In this document: positions 52,155 through 60,276 of the stretch, piece by piece | How positions within the stretch are numbered: position 1 is the first letter of the stretch | How the letters are laid out: every line of letters starts with the position of its first letter | Source of the DNA: Chloroflexota bacterium | GTDB taxonomy: Bacteria > Chloroflexota > Dehalococcoidia > Lucifugimonadales > Australimonadaceae | Direction of reading: 5' to 3' | DNA: 64,000 nt | Assembly (NCBI GenBank): GCA_028874795.1 | Contig: JAPPHT010000010.1 | Coordinates: forward strand, 1-64,000 | Translations under genes and position numbers: made by a program | The notes under the pieces: generated by a model | Told to the model about the DNA's origin: nothing | What the model saw: the letters and a program-made list of their open reading frames with translations, nothing else | Databases searched by the model: none

Positions 52155-54146
52155 ATGACCACCCGCGTCCGAACAGAATCGCGTGCGCCGGAGTTCGGGA
52201 ACCGCCTGGGCGCCCTGCCCGCACAGCCCGGCGTCTACATCATGAAGTCAGGCACCGGAGCGGTCCTCTACGTCGGAAAGGCCGCGAGCCTGCGCAATCG
52301 CGTGCGCTCCTACTTCCAGACGCCGTACGGCAAGGAGCCGCGGATCCAGGCGATGGTCCGCCACATCGCGGACTTCGAGTTCATCGTCACCGAGTCCGTC
52401 CAGGAGGCGCTGCTGCTGGAGAACCTCCTCATCAAGCAGCACAAGCCCTTCTACAACGCCCGTCTCAAGGACGACAAGACCTATCCCTACATCAAGATAG
52501 ACCTTGCGGAGGAGTTTCCGCAGGTCTACTTCACCCGCCGCGTGCTTGCGGACGGCGCGCGCTACTTCGGGCCGTTCGCGAGCGCCAGTTCCGTCCGCAA
52601 GACCATGGACCTCCTCAAGAAGCTCTTCCCCTACCGCTCCTGCACCAAGACCATCACCGGCAACGACGAACGCCCTTGCCTGGAGTACTTCATCCACCGC
52701 TGCGTCGGCCCGTGCATCGGCGCGGTGGACGCGGGCGGATACGGTGAGGTCATACGGCAGGTGCTCCGTTTCCTGGAGGGCGACTCCGAGAGCGTGGAGA
52801 TGGAGCTGCGCGTGAACATGGAGCGTGCCTCCGAGTCGCTCGAGTTCGAACGCGCCGCCGTCCTGCGGGACCAGCTCCGCGCCATCGAGTCCGTTTCGCA
52901 GAACCAGAAGGTCGTCTCGAACCGCAACGAGGACGCGGACGTCATCGCGCTGGCCTATGACAAGGGCGAGGCGTGGGTAGAGCTCTTCCGCGTGCGGCGC
53001 GGCAAGCTGATCGGGCGCGACCACTTCGTGATGGAGGGTGGCGAGGCGGAGGACGAGCCTGCCCTGCTGGAGCACTTCGTCCAGCAGTTCTACGAGGCGT
53101 CCACGGATGTGCCGGGGTCGCTGTTGATGCAGCACGACATCGAGAACGCCGCCGCCATCGCCGAGTGGCTCGGCGGCAAGCGCGGCAGACGCGTCTCTGT
53201 ATACCGGCCGCAGCGGGGTGAGAAGCGCCAGCTCGTCCAGATGGCGGCGGCGAACGCCGTCGAGGCGCTGACGCAGCGCCGCATCCAGTGGTTGCACGAG
53301 TCTGACAAGGTGCTCCAGGCGTTGGCGGAGCTGCAGGAGGCGCTGAGCCTGCCGGAGTTACCGCGCCGCGTCGAGTGCTACGACATCTCGAACATCCAGG
53401 GCACGAACTCCGTCGGGAGCATGGTCGTGTTCGAGAACGGGCGTCCGAAGAGCGCACACTACCGCAGGTTCCAGATCAAGGGTGTGAGCGGCATAGACGA
53501 CTACGCTTCGATGCAGGAGATGCTGAGGAGACGCTTCCGAAGGCTGGGCGAGCAGCGGCGGGCCGAGGCAGAAGCCGTTGCGAGCGCTCCCCTGCCCGAC
53601 GGCACTGCGGCGGGCGGCGAGACTGACGGGTCGCCGGACGATGGTCGAGTGTCGCAGAACTCGTTCGGGTTCGTGCCCGGCCTCGTCATCATCGACGGTG
53701 GCAAGGGGCACCTGAACGCGGCGCAGCAGGTCTTCCTCGAGCTTGGGCTCACGGACATCCCGCTCTGCTCGCTGGCGAAGCGTGAGGAGGAGGTGTTCCT
53801 GCCGCACGTGCCGGAACCGGTGCTGCTGCCGCGCAGGTCGCAGGGGCTGTACCTCGTCCAGCGGGTACGGGACGAGGCGCACCGCTTCGCAATCACGTAC
53901 CATCGGCAGCGCCGCTCGCGGGCCGCCACGCGCTCCCGGCTGGACGACGCACCGGGCATCGGGCCGAAGCGGCGTCGCGAGCTCATACGCCGCTTCGGAA
54001 GCGCGGCCGGCGTCCGTGCGGCGAGCGTCGAGGAACTGGCAGGCATCAGGGGGATGAGCCGCGCATCGGCGGAGCAGTTGAAGGCGTTCCTGGGAGGAGA
54101 GGAGCCTCCTCCTCCACAACCGCGTTCAGAGGAGATGGAGCGATGA
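52155..54146 (+). CDS. uvrC: UvrABC system protein C
   Basis: A 663-residue nucleotide-excision repair nuclease. Domains in order: GIY-YIG at residues 26-60 (GVYIMKSGTGAVLYVGKAASLRNRVRSYF), a four-Cys region (RSCTKTITGNDERPCLEYFIHRCVGPCIG), UVR helix, RNase H-like nuclease (VECYDISNIQGTNSVGSMVVF), and two C-terminal helix-hairpin-helix motifs (IGPKRRRELIRRFGS). A polar insert of about 35 residues (DGTAAGGETDGSPDDG) interrupts the nuclease domain. The start at 52155 is preferred over the Met eight codons upstream. Confidence 0.96.
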   Translation: MTTRVRTESRAPEFGNRLGALPAQPGVYIMKSGTGAVLYVGKAASLRNRVRSYFQTPYGKEPRIQAMVRHIADFEFIVTESVQEALLLENLLIKQHKPFYNARLKDDKTYPYIKIDLAEEFPQVYFTRRVLADGARYFGPFASASSVRKTMDLLKKLFPYRSCTKTITGNDERPCLEYFIHRCVGPCIGAVDAGGYGEVIRQVLRFLEGDSESVEMELRVNMERASESLEFERAAVLRDQLRAIESVSQNQKVVSNRNEDADVIALAYDKGEAWVELFRVRRGKLIGRDHFVMEGGEAEDEPALLEHFVQQFYEASTDVPGSLLMQHDIENAAAIAEWLGGKRGRRVSVYRPQRGEKRQLVQMAAANAVEALTQRRIQWLHESDKVLQALAELQEALSLPELPRRVECYDISNIQGTNSVGSMVVFENGRPKSAHYRRFQIKGVSGIDDYASMQEMLRRRFRRLGEQRRAEAEAVASAPLPDGTAAGGETDGSPDDGRVSQNSFGFVPGLVIIDGGKGHLNAAQQVFLELGLTDIPLCSLAKREEEVFLPHVPEPVLLPRRSQGLYLVQRVRDEAHRFAITYHRQRRSRAATRSRLDDAPGIGPKRRRELIRRFGSAAGVRAASVEELAGIRGMSRASAEQLKAFLGGEEPPPPQPRSEEMER

Positions 54147-54523
54147 GCACTGGCCAGAACGACAGCAGACCGCCCGTCTGGGTGGGACACGTCAGCATGG
54201 GGACCTCGAATCTCACGGAGTCCCAGACGTTCATGGAGCAGCTCGGGATGCGGCCGATGTTCCGCAACGAGTCCGTCGCCATCTTCGAGCTCCGCGGCGG
54301 AACGCACCTCGTGCTGGTGGCGGACGCGGATGCCCAGCCCGGCGACGCGCCGTTCGACCTGATGGTCGAGGACGTGGAGGCGACGCACGCAGAATACGCC
54401 GAACGCGGGCTGGAGCCCTCGTCGATCGAACGGGGGCGCATCCACGCGTCGTTCACGGTCACGGAGCCCGGCGGCGGACGCATCACGGTCAACTCCACCC
54501 ACGTCTCGGACCTGCCTGTGTAA
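54143..54523 (+). CDS. VOC (glyoxalase/dioxygenase) fold protein
   Basis: A 126-residue protein with the paired beta-alpha-beta-beta-beta motif of the VOC family: VGHVSMGTSNLTESQTFMEQLGMRPMF and FDLMVEDVEATHAEYAERGLEP, ending in FTVTEPGGGRITVNS. Possible metal ligands are His in VGHVS and Glu in the final strand. It overlaps uvrC by 4 bp (ATGA), so it is translated with it despite no known link to repair. Confidence 0.85.
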   Translation: MSTGQNDSRPPVWVGHVSMGTSNLTESQTFMEQLGMRPMFRNESVAIFELRGGTHLVLVADADAQPGDAPFDLMVEDVEATHAEYAERGLEPSSIERGRIHASFTVTEPGGGRITVNSTHVSDLPV

Positions 54524-54535
54524 CCCCCACGGCCC

Positions 54536-54590
54536 CGCCCCGGAGGGCCTTCACCCCAGCCCTTTCCCTCAGGAGAGGGAACCGAACATC
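54536..54590 (-). repeat. Dispersed repeat B-type, reverse orientation
   Basis: Reads CTTCACCCCAGCCC then TTTCCCTCAGGAGAGGG, the reverse complement of the B unit. It is the first repeat to the right of the repeat-free core and the first on the - strand. Confidence 0.65.
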
Positions 54591-54650
54591 CTGGCCCGTT
54601 CAATCGCACTTCCGCCCGCTTAAGCAAGGGTCTCCTCAAATGAGAGGGAA

Positions 54651-55964
54651 TCAGGCCGGTGGGCGCTTGACGAGCGTCTCCCTGGTGGCGAACGCCAGCA
54701 GCAGGCCCGCGATCAGCAGCACCGGCGCGTAGGCGATGAACGGCGCGGTCGGGCCGACCGTGTCGAGAAGCACCCCACCCAGCAGCGGCGCGCTCACCCC
54801 TCCCACTTCCGCGGTCGTTCGCCGGAACGCCTGCAGACGGCCGCGCACGTGGTCCGGGAGGACGTCGTAGGTGCTCGCGGCCAGTGACCCGAGCGACAGC
54901 CCGTTGAAGACGGCCATCGCGCCCACCAGCACCGCGAGGTGCGCGTACGTATCCACGAACGGCATGAGCAGGAACGCTATGCCCGGCAGAAAGGTGCTGG
55001 GCACCGTCGCCCATTTGCGGCCGAGCTTGTCGAGTACGAAGCCCGCCGGAAGGATCATCGCGAACACGACGCCGCCCGAGATCGAGAAGAGGAAGCCGAT
55101 CTCGGTGGGCGTCAGGCCCAACTCCTCGTCCGCGTACAGCGGCAGCACGCTCTGCAGCGTGATGCGGAACGTGAAGCCCGCGAACGTCGCGAGGACGAAA
55201 ACCCAGTAGCTCATGCGCAGGCCGGGATGGATCTGCTGGAACAGGTCGGCGAAGCCCCGCAGGCGCCGGGCGAGTCCGCCCGACGGCGCATCCGACGGCC
55301 TGGACGCGGACTGCGGAGCATGGGCGTCGTGAGCGAACACGCCCAGGGCAACCGCGACCGCGGTGAGCGCTGCGAAACCCGCGAACGTCGCACGGAAGTC
55401 GAAGGAGTCTGCCAGCAGACCGCCGAACAGCGGGCCGATGGCGAGTGCGCCGGAGTGCATGCCGTGGAATCCGCTCAGCACCCTGCCCCGCTGGTCGAGC
55501 CGCACCAGGTCGATGCCGGCGACCTCGCGTCCGAGCGACCACAGGCTGTCCCCGGCCCCAACGACGAATATGCCTACGAGGATGGGCCAGAACCAGGGTG
55601 TGAATACGCCTACGAGGGCGCCGAGCAGGACGAGCCCCGGCCCGCCGATGAGCATCGTGCGGGTGCCGAAGTGGTCGATCAGCACGCCAGCGGCGGGGAT
55701 GCCGAAGAACCGCCCGAGAGCGTAGGCGGTGACGACCTGCGCGGCGGTCCCGGCAGTAACGTCGAAGTGGTCCGCCAGCACCGGCGTGACGGGCAGGACC
55801 ATCGCCCAGCCGGAACCGGAGATGAGCGTCCCGGCATACAGGTTGCCCAGACCGCGAGCCGTGCGACTGCGGAACAGTGCCGTCGGCGAGCGGGTCACCG
55901 GCGGCCTCGGTCGTACCGGCGACGTGCGGTCAGGAGACCTCCGCTTCCTGCCACGGCGGCGCAT
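54651..55964 (-). CDS. MFS transporter
   Basis: A 437-residue permease with 12 hydrophobic spans. The first span is NLYAGTLISGSGWAMVLPVTPVLADHF; motif A-like GVLIDHFGTRTMLIGG and the second-half PAGFVLDKLGRKWATV are present. The first 30 residues are Arg/Pro-rich and the start at 55964 overlaps the Rieske gene by 35 bp; a GTG 66 bp downstream is the other choice. It may take up or export the Rieske substrate. Confidence 0.88.
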   Translation of the reverse strand: MRRRGRKRRSPDRTSPVRPRPPVTRSPTALFRSRTARGLGNLYAGTLISGSGWAMVLPVTPVLADHFDVTAGTAAQVVTAYALGRFFGIPAAGVLIDHFGTRTMLIGGPGLVLLGALVGVFTPWFWPILVGIFVVGAGDSLWSLGREVAGIDLVRLDQRGRVLSGFHGMHSGALAIGPLFGGLLADSFDFRATFAGFAALTAVAVALGVFAHDAHAPQSASRPSDAPSGGLARRLRGFADLFQQIHPGLRMSYWVFVLATFAGFTFRITLQSVLPLYADEELGLTPTEIGFLFSISGGVVFAMILPAGFVLDKLGRKWATVPSTFLPGIAFLLMPFVDTYAHLAVLVGAMAVFNGLSLGSLAASTYDVLPDHVRGRLQAFRRTTAEVGGVSAPLLGGVLLDTVGPTAPFIAYAPVLLIAGLLLAFATRETLVKRPPA

Positions 55965-57231
55965 CCGCCCAGGGGCGCAGGAACTCCTCGACCTCCTTGA
56001 TGTGCTCCGGGCTCTGGCCGGACTGCGACGGCGTGAAGGCCGCGAGCCGCGCGGGGTTGTTCATGGACGGCCAGTGCTCCAACGGCAGCCTGATGCACTC
56101 GTTCTCCCCCTCGTCACGGACGACCGCCATCGGCTCGCCGCCGTCGGCCACGACGGCCATCTGCTCGGTGAGCAGCTTGCGGTAGAGGATGATGCCGCGG
56201 TCGGACTCGCCGAGGTGCTCCCGGTGGCGCGGGGCGATGCCGCCCTGCGTGATCCACGCTACGAAGTCCTGGTGGTTGACGAGGTCCTCGATGAGGCGGC
56301 CGTCGTCGCCGTAGAGGTTGACGTTGAAGTACGGGATGCGCTCCTGGGGGTGCACGGCCTGACCCGGCGCGGCGCGGTAGAAGAACCACGTGACGTGCAG
56401 GGTGTTCTCGTCATCCACGGGCGTGCGGAACTGCATGGAGCAGCGCACCGAGCTGCCCACGAAGAGGATCTGCGGGAACATGATGGGGTGGCCGATGGCC
56501 CAGTCGCCATGGGTCTCGTCGATGCCCTCGGTGATGCGGCGCTTGACGATGCCGTAGTCGAAGACGTCGAAGCCGATCTTCTGGTGCCGCTTGGGCAGGA
56601 TGCCGACCTCCTCAGCCTTGGCGAGGCCGAGACGCACTGCCTTGTCGTGCTGCTGCCGGACGCCCCAGTAGCCGTGCAGCCACTCCAGGTGCACCGGGTC
56701 CAGCGAGTTCTCCATGCACTGCAGCCAGTTGCACGGCAGCGGCGCAAGGGCGACCTCGCTCCAGCCGTCGTCCCAGGTGAACGGCTCCCAGTTCGGCAGC
56801 AGCGGCGCGGGCTGAGGGCCCATGTAGGCGAACACCATGCCCGCGAGGACCTGCACGGGGTAGCCGGCGACCTTGACCTTCTCCTTGAAGCGGCCGTCCG
56901 GGTGGACGGTCTCCTCGAAAGGCTGCTCGATGCACTGTCCGGTCTCGTCCATCATCCAGCCGTGGTACATGCAGCGGAGGCCGTGCTCCTCGGGGATGCC
57001 GTAGGAGAGGTCCACGCGGCGGTGTGGGCAGAAGCGTTCGATGAGTCCGAGCGTGCCGGACCTGTCCTTGTAGAGGACGAGGTCCTCGCCGAGCAGGCGG
57101 ACGGCCTTGGTGGGGCGCTCGTCGAGCTCGGCTGCTGCGGCGATGGGGTGCCAGTAGCGGCGCATGAGCTCGCCCATGGGCGTGCCCTGCCCGACTCTCG
57201 ACAGCCGTTCGTTCTCCTGGATGCTGAGCAT
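55930..57231 (-). CDS. Rieske-type ring-hydroxylating oxygenase, large subunit
   Basis: A 433-residue non-haem iron oxygenase. The Rieske [2Fe-2S] site is CPH (Cys68, His70), then 17 residues to CMYHGW; the mononuclear iron site is in MENSLDPVHLEWLHG, with D-x2-H-x4-H. The domain order is N-terminal Rieske and C-terminal catalytic. It belongs to the phthalate-dioxygenase/demethylase-like group that acts without a small subunit. The tautomerase gene lies upstream on the same strand and an MFS gene downstream. The reductase is not local. Confidence 0.9.
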   Translation of the reverse strand: MLSIQENERLSRVGQGTPMGELMRRYWHPIAAAAELDERPTKAVRLLGEDLVLYKDRSGTLGLIERFCPHRRVDLSYGIPEEHGLRCMYHGWMMDETGQCIEQPFEETVHPDGRFKEKVKVAGYPVQVLAGMVFAYMGPQPAPLLPNWEPFTWDDGWSEVALAPLPCNWLQCMENSLDPVHLEWLHGYWGVRQQHDKAVRLGLAKAEEVGILPKRHQKIGFDVFDYGIVKRRITEGIDETHGDWAIGHPIMFPQILFVGSSVRCSMQFRTPVDDENTLHVTWFFYRAAPGQAVHPQERIPYFNVNLYGDDGRLIEDLVNHQDFVAWITQGGIAPRHREHLGESDRGIILYRKLLTEQMAVVADGGEPMAVVRDEGENECIRLPLEHWPSMNNPARLAAFTPSQSGQSPEHIKEVEEFLRPWADAPPWQEAEVS

Positions 57232-57250
57232 CGATCTACCTCCCTGTGCT

Positions 57251-57290
57251 CAACCCTCACCCTAACCCTCTCCCAGGGGGAGAGGGGACA
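57251..57290 (-). repeat. Dispersed repeat B-type, reverse orientation
   Basis: CCCTCACCCTAACCCTCTCCCAGGGGGAGAGGGG, reverse B unit, between the tautomerase and Rieske genes. Confidence 0.75.
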
Positions 57291-57358
57291 GAAGGGCCGG
57301 ATGGCGGGATTGTAGCGCACGGCGCAAGTGTCGGCGTGGGATGTGGTTGCCGCTTCGC

Positions 57359-57748
57359 CTAAACGTTCACGGAGTACGGCAGAGCGATCTCGTCGCCGAC
57401 CGCGCCGCGGAGGCCCCAGTTCTGCATGGGGGACTCGAACAGCGTTATCTCCACGTCCTGCGGGTCGATGCCGAGGTTGTGGTGTATCCGCTGGAAGAGG
57501 AGCCGGATGAGCGTGCGTTTCGCTTCCGCGGACCGGCCCTCGAACATGGAGATCTCGATGATGGTGTAGCGGTCCGACCGGTCGGCCGGGTGCACGAAGT
57601 CCTCGCGCTCCAGCGGAAAGAAGCGGTGGAACCGCTTGTCCGGCGGGTACGAGAGCGCATCGACCACGCACGAGTGGATGGTGTCGGAGAGCGCGCTCCT
57701 GATGGGAACCAACTCTTCCCTGAGTCCGAATATCCTGGTCTGGGCCAT
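57359..57748 (-). CDS. Tautomerase-family protein lacking Pro1
   Basis: A 129-residue protein of the 4-oxalocrotonate tautomerase superfamily (Tautomerase_2-like): ALSDTIHSCVVDALSYPPDKRFHRFFPLEREDF, YTIIEISMFEGRSAEAKRTLIRLLFQRI and VEITLFESPMQNWGLRG. The start at 57748 follows CAGGAGGC. The mature N-terminus would be Ala-Gln, so the catalytic Pro1 of the superfamily is absent. It is upstream of the Rieske oxygenase on the same strand, which suggests a role in ring-cleavage product handling. Confidence 0.8.
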   Translation of the reverse strand: MAQTRIFGLREELVPIRSALSDTIHSCVVDALSYPPDKRFHRFFPLEREDFVHPADRSDRYTIIEISMFEGRSAEAKRTLIRLLFQRIHHNLGIDPQDVEITLFESPMQNWGLRGAVGDEIALPYSVNV

Positions 57749-58035
57749 TGCGGTTGCCTCCTGCAGCATGTTGTCCGTACAGGTCCGATACGCGGCAAAA
57801 AAAGAACCACTGCCCCAAGAGGCGTGGTTCTACAGGTTGTGCACGTCGCGCCTCGTGGGACGCCCGTGCCGCTTACGTGTCGCCTACTCGCGCGACGGGG
57901 CTCCCGCTTCTACCAGCGGAAGCCACCAGCGATTCTCCTTGCCAGGTAGTCTGTACATCGGCAGACAGGGTAACACCTTTTGCAGATCCGCAAAGTGTCC
58001 CGCCCGGCTCACCCCCCATCCCCGCATCAAGTGCG

Positions 58036-58250
58036 GGGCAGGCTCTAGCCTTCCCCCATCAAGGGGAAGGACCAGACAGGGCGCCCACAAGAGACGCCCC
58101 TACACCGAGCACCACGTTCCACGCCCCGCCGGGGGCCCTCACCCGCCGCGCAAGCGCGCCTCCCTCTCCCTCAGGAGAGGGGAGCTGGCCCCCGAGAGGA
58201 TGTTGCGCGCTGAAGCGCGGGCTCCGCCTCGGGCTCCGCTCAACATGACG
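58036..58250 (-). repeat. Dispersed repeat cluster D-E3-B-C, reverse orientation
   Basis: The 574-bp spacer between the tautomerase and the toxin gene (57749-58322) holds no supported gene. It contains D (58049-58079, CCTTCCCCCATCAAGGGGAAGG), E3 (58080-58103, GCGCCCACAAGAGACGCCCC), B (58136-58190, with CGCGC-aag-GCGCG) and C (58204-58250, ending CTCCGCTCAACATGACG), all the reverse complement of the units at 11-20 kb. The part from 57770 to 58030 shows no repeats I recognise. Confidence 0.8.
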
Positions 58251-58296
58251 CACTCCCCCGACCCTGCCCCGTGTGCCCTGACGTCCTCTTCACATC

Positions 58297-58314
58297 TGTA
58301 CGGTATATCGTACA
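58297..58314. promoter_or_regulatory. Operator palindrome before the HigB-type toxin
   Basis: TGTACG-GTATAT-CGTACA, 16 of 18 positions symmetric, 8 bp before the GTG start at 58323. Position and symmetry suit autorepression by the antitoxin, with the central TATA part of the -10 region. Confidence 0.6.
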
Positions 58315-58322
58315 ATGGGGCC

Positions 58323-58619
58323 GTGTACACGATTCTGAGAAGCGCGACGTTCGACCGATGGTTGAGCAGGCTGCGGGACCGCCAAGCGGTGAACCGCATC
58401 GTCGCCAGGCTGCTGGCAGCCGAAGATGGGCATCTCGGAGACGTGGGACCTGTGGGCGGCGGCGTGTCCGAGATGCGGATCCAGTACGGACCCGGATACC
58501 GGGTCTACTTCATCACGCGGAATACCGATCTGATCGTCCTGCTATGTGGCGGCGACAAGGACAGTCAACGGCGAGACATTGAGCGGGCCAGGAGAATGGC
58601 GACAGAATGGAGGAGCTGA
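58323..58619 (+). CDS. RelE/ParE-superfamily toxin, HigB-like (addiction-module killer)
   Basis: A 98-residue RelE-fold protein: YTILRSATFDRWLSRLRDRQAVNRIVARL, SEMRIQYGPGYRVYFI and LLCGGDKDSQRRDIERARRMATEW, the pattern of the addiction module killer (TIGR02683) group. Such toxins cut ribosome-bound mRNA. The GTG start at 58323 gives the family length; the longer upstream frame is repeat DNA. Its TGA overlaps the ATG of the antitoxin at 58619. Confidence 0.88.
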   Translation: MYTILRSATFDRWLSRLRDRQAVNRIVARLLAAEDGHLGDVGPVGGGVSEMRIQYGPGYRVYFITRNTDLIVLLCGGDKDSQRRDIERARRMATEWRS

Positions 58620-58963
58620 TGTCTGAGGAGTATCGAAGGTTCGACGCAGCGGACTACGTAAAGACCGAAGAAGACATCCAAGGGCTTCTCAGCGCAGCTG
58701 TAGATGAGGACACGGGTGACGGAGCCGTGATCCGCGCCGCCTTGAAGTACATCGCCCAGAAACACAACATGAGCGCCCTTGCCCGCGCCACCGGGCTGAA
58801 CCGCGGCAACCTCTACGAGGCACTGTCTGACGGCGGCAACCCTACCCTGGCAACGCTGCTGAAGGTCACAGCCGCCCTGGGTCTGAGACTGCGCCTCGAG
58901 CCTGTGGAGGACGGCGTAGCAGGTGCGCAACCGGCCAGGGCCGGAAGCACCCAGCAGGGATAG
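58619..58963 (+). CDS. HigA-like antitoxin
   Basis: A 114-residue antidote protein. The N-terminal half (FDAADYVKTEEDIQGLLSAAVDEDTGDGAVIRAALKYIAQKHNMSALARATGLNRGNLYEALSDGGNPTLATLLKVTAALGLRL) has the family neck and an HTH at about residues 50-75. The toxin-first order and TGATG overlap match higBA modules. The start at 58619 has GGAGG 5 bp upstream; the earlier Met at 58607 is less likely. Confidence 0.88.
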   Translation: MSEEYRRFDAADYVKTEEDIQGLLSAAVDEDTGDGAVIRAALKYIAQKHNMSALARATGLNRGNLYEALSDGGNPTLATLLKVTAALGLRLRLEPVEDGVAGAQPARAGSTQQG

Positions 58964-59012
58964 CCGTCGACTGCTCTATCGCCTGGCTGAGTGAGCGGCG
59001 CGCGCACCGAGA

Positions 59013-59165
59013 GGGCGCCCACAAGGGTGGTTCGACAGGCTCACCATGAGCGGGGGCGGGTGGACCACCCTCACCCGCCGCGCGAGCGCGTCTCCCTCTC
59101 CCAGAGGGCGAGGGGAGCTGGCCAGCCTGAGGGGATGCGCGCTAAAGCGCGGGCTGCGCTCAAAG
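59013..59165 (-). repeat. Dispersed repeat cluster E4-B-C-like, reverse orientation
   Basis: The 253-bp spacer before the first esterase contains GCGCCCACAAGG (E-like), TTCGACAGGCTCACCATGAG, B in reverse (59066-59113, with CCGCGCGAGCGCG) and GCGCGC-taaa-GCGCG, ending GCGCTCAAAGTGACA. No gene. Order and strand match the cluster at 58080-58250. Confidence 0.75.
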
Positions 59166-59180
59166 TGACAAGGCCCTGCG

Positions 59181-59186
59181 TATAAT
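59181..59186 (+). promoter_or_regulatory. Candidate -10 of esterase 1
   Basis: TATAAT 31 bp before the ATG, followed by CCGGCGCAGCCGG. The same block (TATACT at 60241, then CCGGCGCAGCCGG) precedes esterase 2, so promoter and leader were duplicated together with the gene. Confidence 0.5.
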
Positions 59187-59216
59187 CCGGCGCAGCCGGT
59201 CCGGAGGAGGCGTGTG

Positions 59217-60152
59217 ATGCCGCTCGACCCTGAAGCGAAAGCGTCGTTGGAGAAACGCATCGAGATGGGTGTGCTCGAGCCGCACGAGACGAGCCCGCAG
59301 GAGGCACGAGCGTTGCAGGCGGCCCGGCCGAACCTGCCCGGGCCGGAGGTGGCGTCGGTCAGCGATCACCTGGCGCCCGGGCCGCACGGCGACGTGCCCG
59401 TGCGCGTATACGTCCCAGTGACGGACGATGAAGGCCCCCTGCCCGTTTCCATGTGGTTCCACGGCGGCGGCTGGGTCATCGGGAGCGTCGCGACGAACGA
59501 TGCAACGTGCCGGGCGCTGGCGAACGCGTCCGGCGCCATCGTCGTTTCGGTGGACTACCGGCTCGCGCCGGAGCACAAGTTCCCGGTGCCGTTCGACGAC
59601 TCCTACGCGGCGACGGTGTGGGCGGCGGAGAACGCGGCGTCGCTGGGCGGCGACCCCTCCCGGTTGGCGGTCGCGGGAGCAAGCGCCGGCGGGAACCTCT
59701 CAGCAACGATAGCGCTGCGGGCGCGGGACGAGGGAGGGCCGCGACTCGTGCAGCAGTCGCTCATCTACCCGGTGACCGACCACGACTTCACCCGTCCGTC
59801 ATACGTCGAGAACGGCGAAGGCTACGGACTCTCTTACGCCTCGATGGTCTGGTTCTGGGACTGCTACCTCTCCAGCGGGGCGGAGGCGTCGAACCCCTAC
59901 GTTTCGCCGATGCTCGCGGAGAACCTGTCCGGCCTCCCTCCAGCGTTCGTGCTGACGTGCGAGTACGACCCCCTGCGCGATGAGGGTGAGGCATACGCGG
60001 CCCGGCTGCAGGAGGCGGGCGTGCCGACCAGGCTGAGCCGCTACGACGGGATGATCCACGCGCTCTTCAACGCGGGCATACCCTTCTCCCGGACGTGGAG
60101 CGCGATCGACGAGACCGCGGGCGAGCTGCGGAAGGCGTTCGGCACGGCGTAA
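59217..60152 (+). CDS. Alpha/beta hydrolase, hormone-sensitive-lipase family (copy 1)
   Basis: A 311-residue esterase of the HSL/acetyl-esterase group. Oxyanion motif HGGGW (in VSMWFHGGGWVIGS), nucleophile in AGASAGGNLSA, then the acid in LTCEYDPLRDEGEAYA and the His in DGMIHALFNAG. The start at 59217 follows GGAGGAGG. A tandem paralogue begins at 60277. Probable action on short-chain acyl esters; no secretion signal. Confidence 0.92.
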   Translation: MPLDPEAKASLEKRIEMGVLEPHETSPQEARALQAARPNLPGPEVASVSDHLAPGPHGDVPVRVYVPVTDDEGPLPVSMWFHGGGWVIGSVATNDATCRALANASGAIVVSVDYRLAPEHKFPVPFDDSYAATVWAAENAASLGGDPSRLAVAGASAGGNLSATIALRARDEGGPRLVQQSLIYPVTDHDFTRPSYVENGEGYGLSYASMVWFWDCYLSSGAEASNPYVSPMLAENLSGLPPAFVLTCEYDPLRDEGEAYAARLQEAGVPTRLSRYDGMIHALFNAGIPFSRTWSAIDETAGELRKAFGTA

Positions 60153-60276
60153 CGGGGCCCTTCGGCAGGCTCCGGGCAGGCTCTCGACTTCGCCCTCGGC
60201 TGCCGCCGACGGGCTCCGCTCGGAATGACAATCCGTCGCGTATACTCCGGCGCAGCCGGCCTGGAGGAGATGTCTC

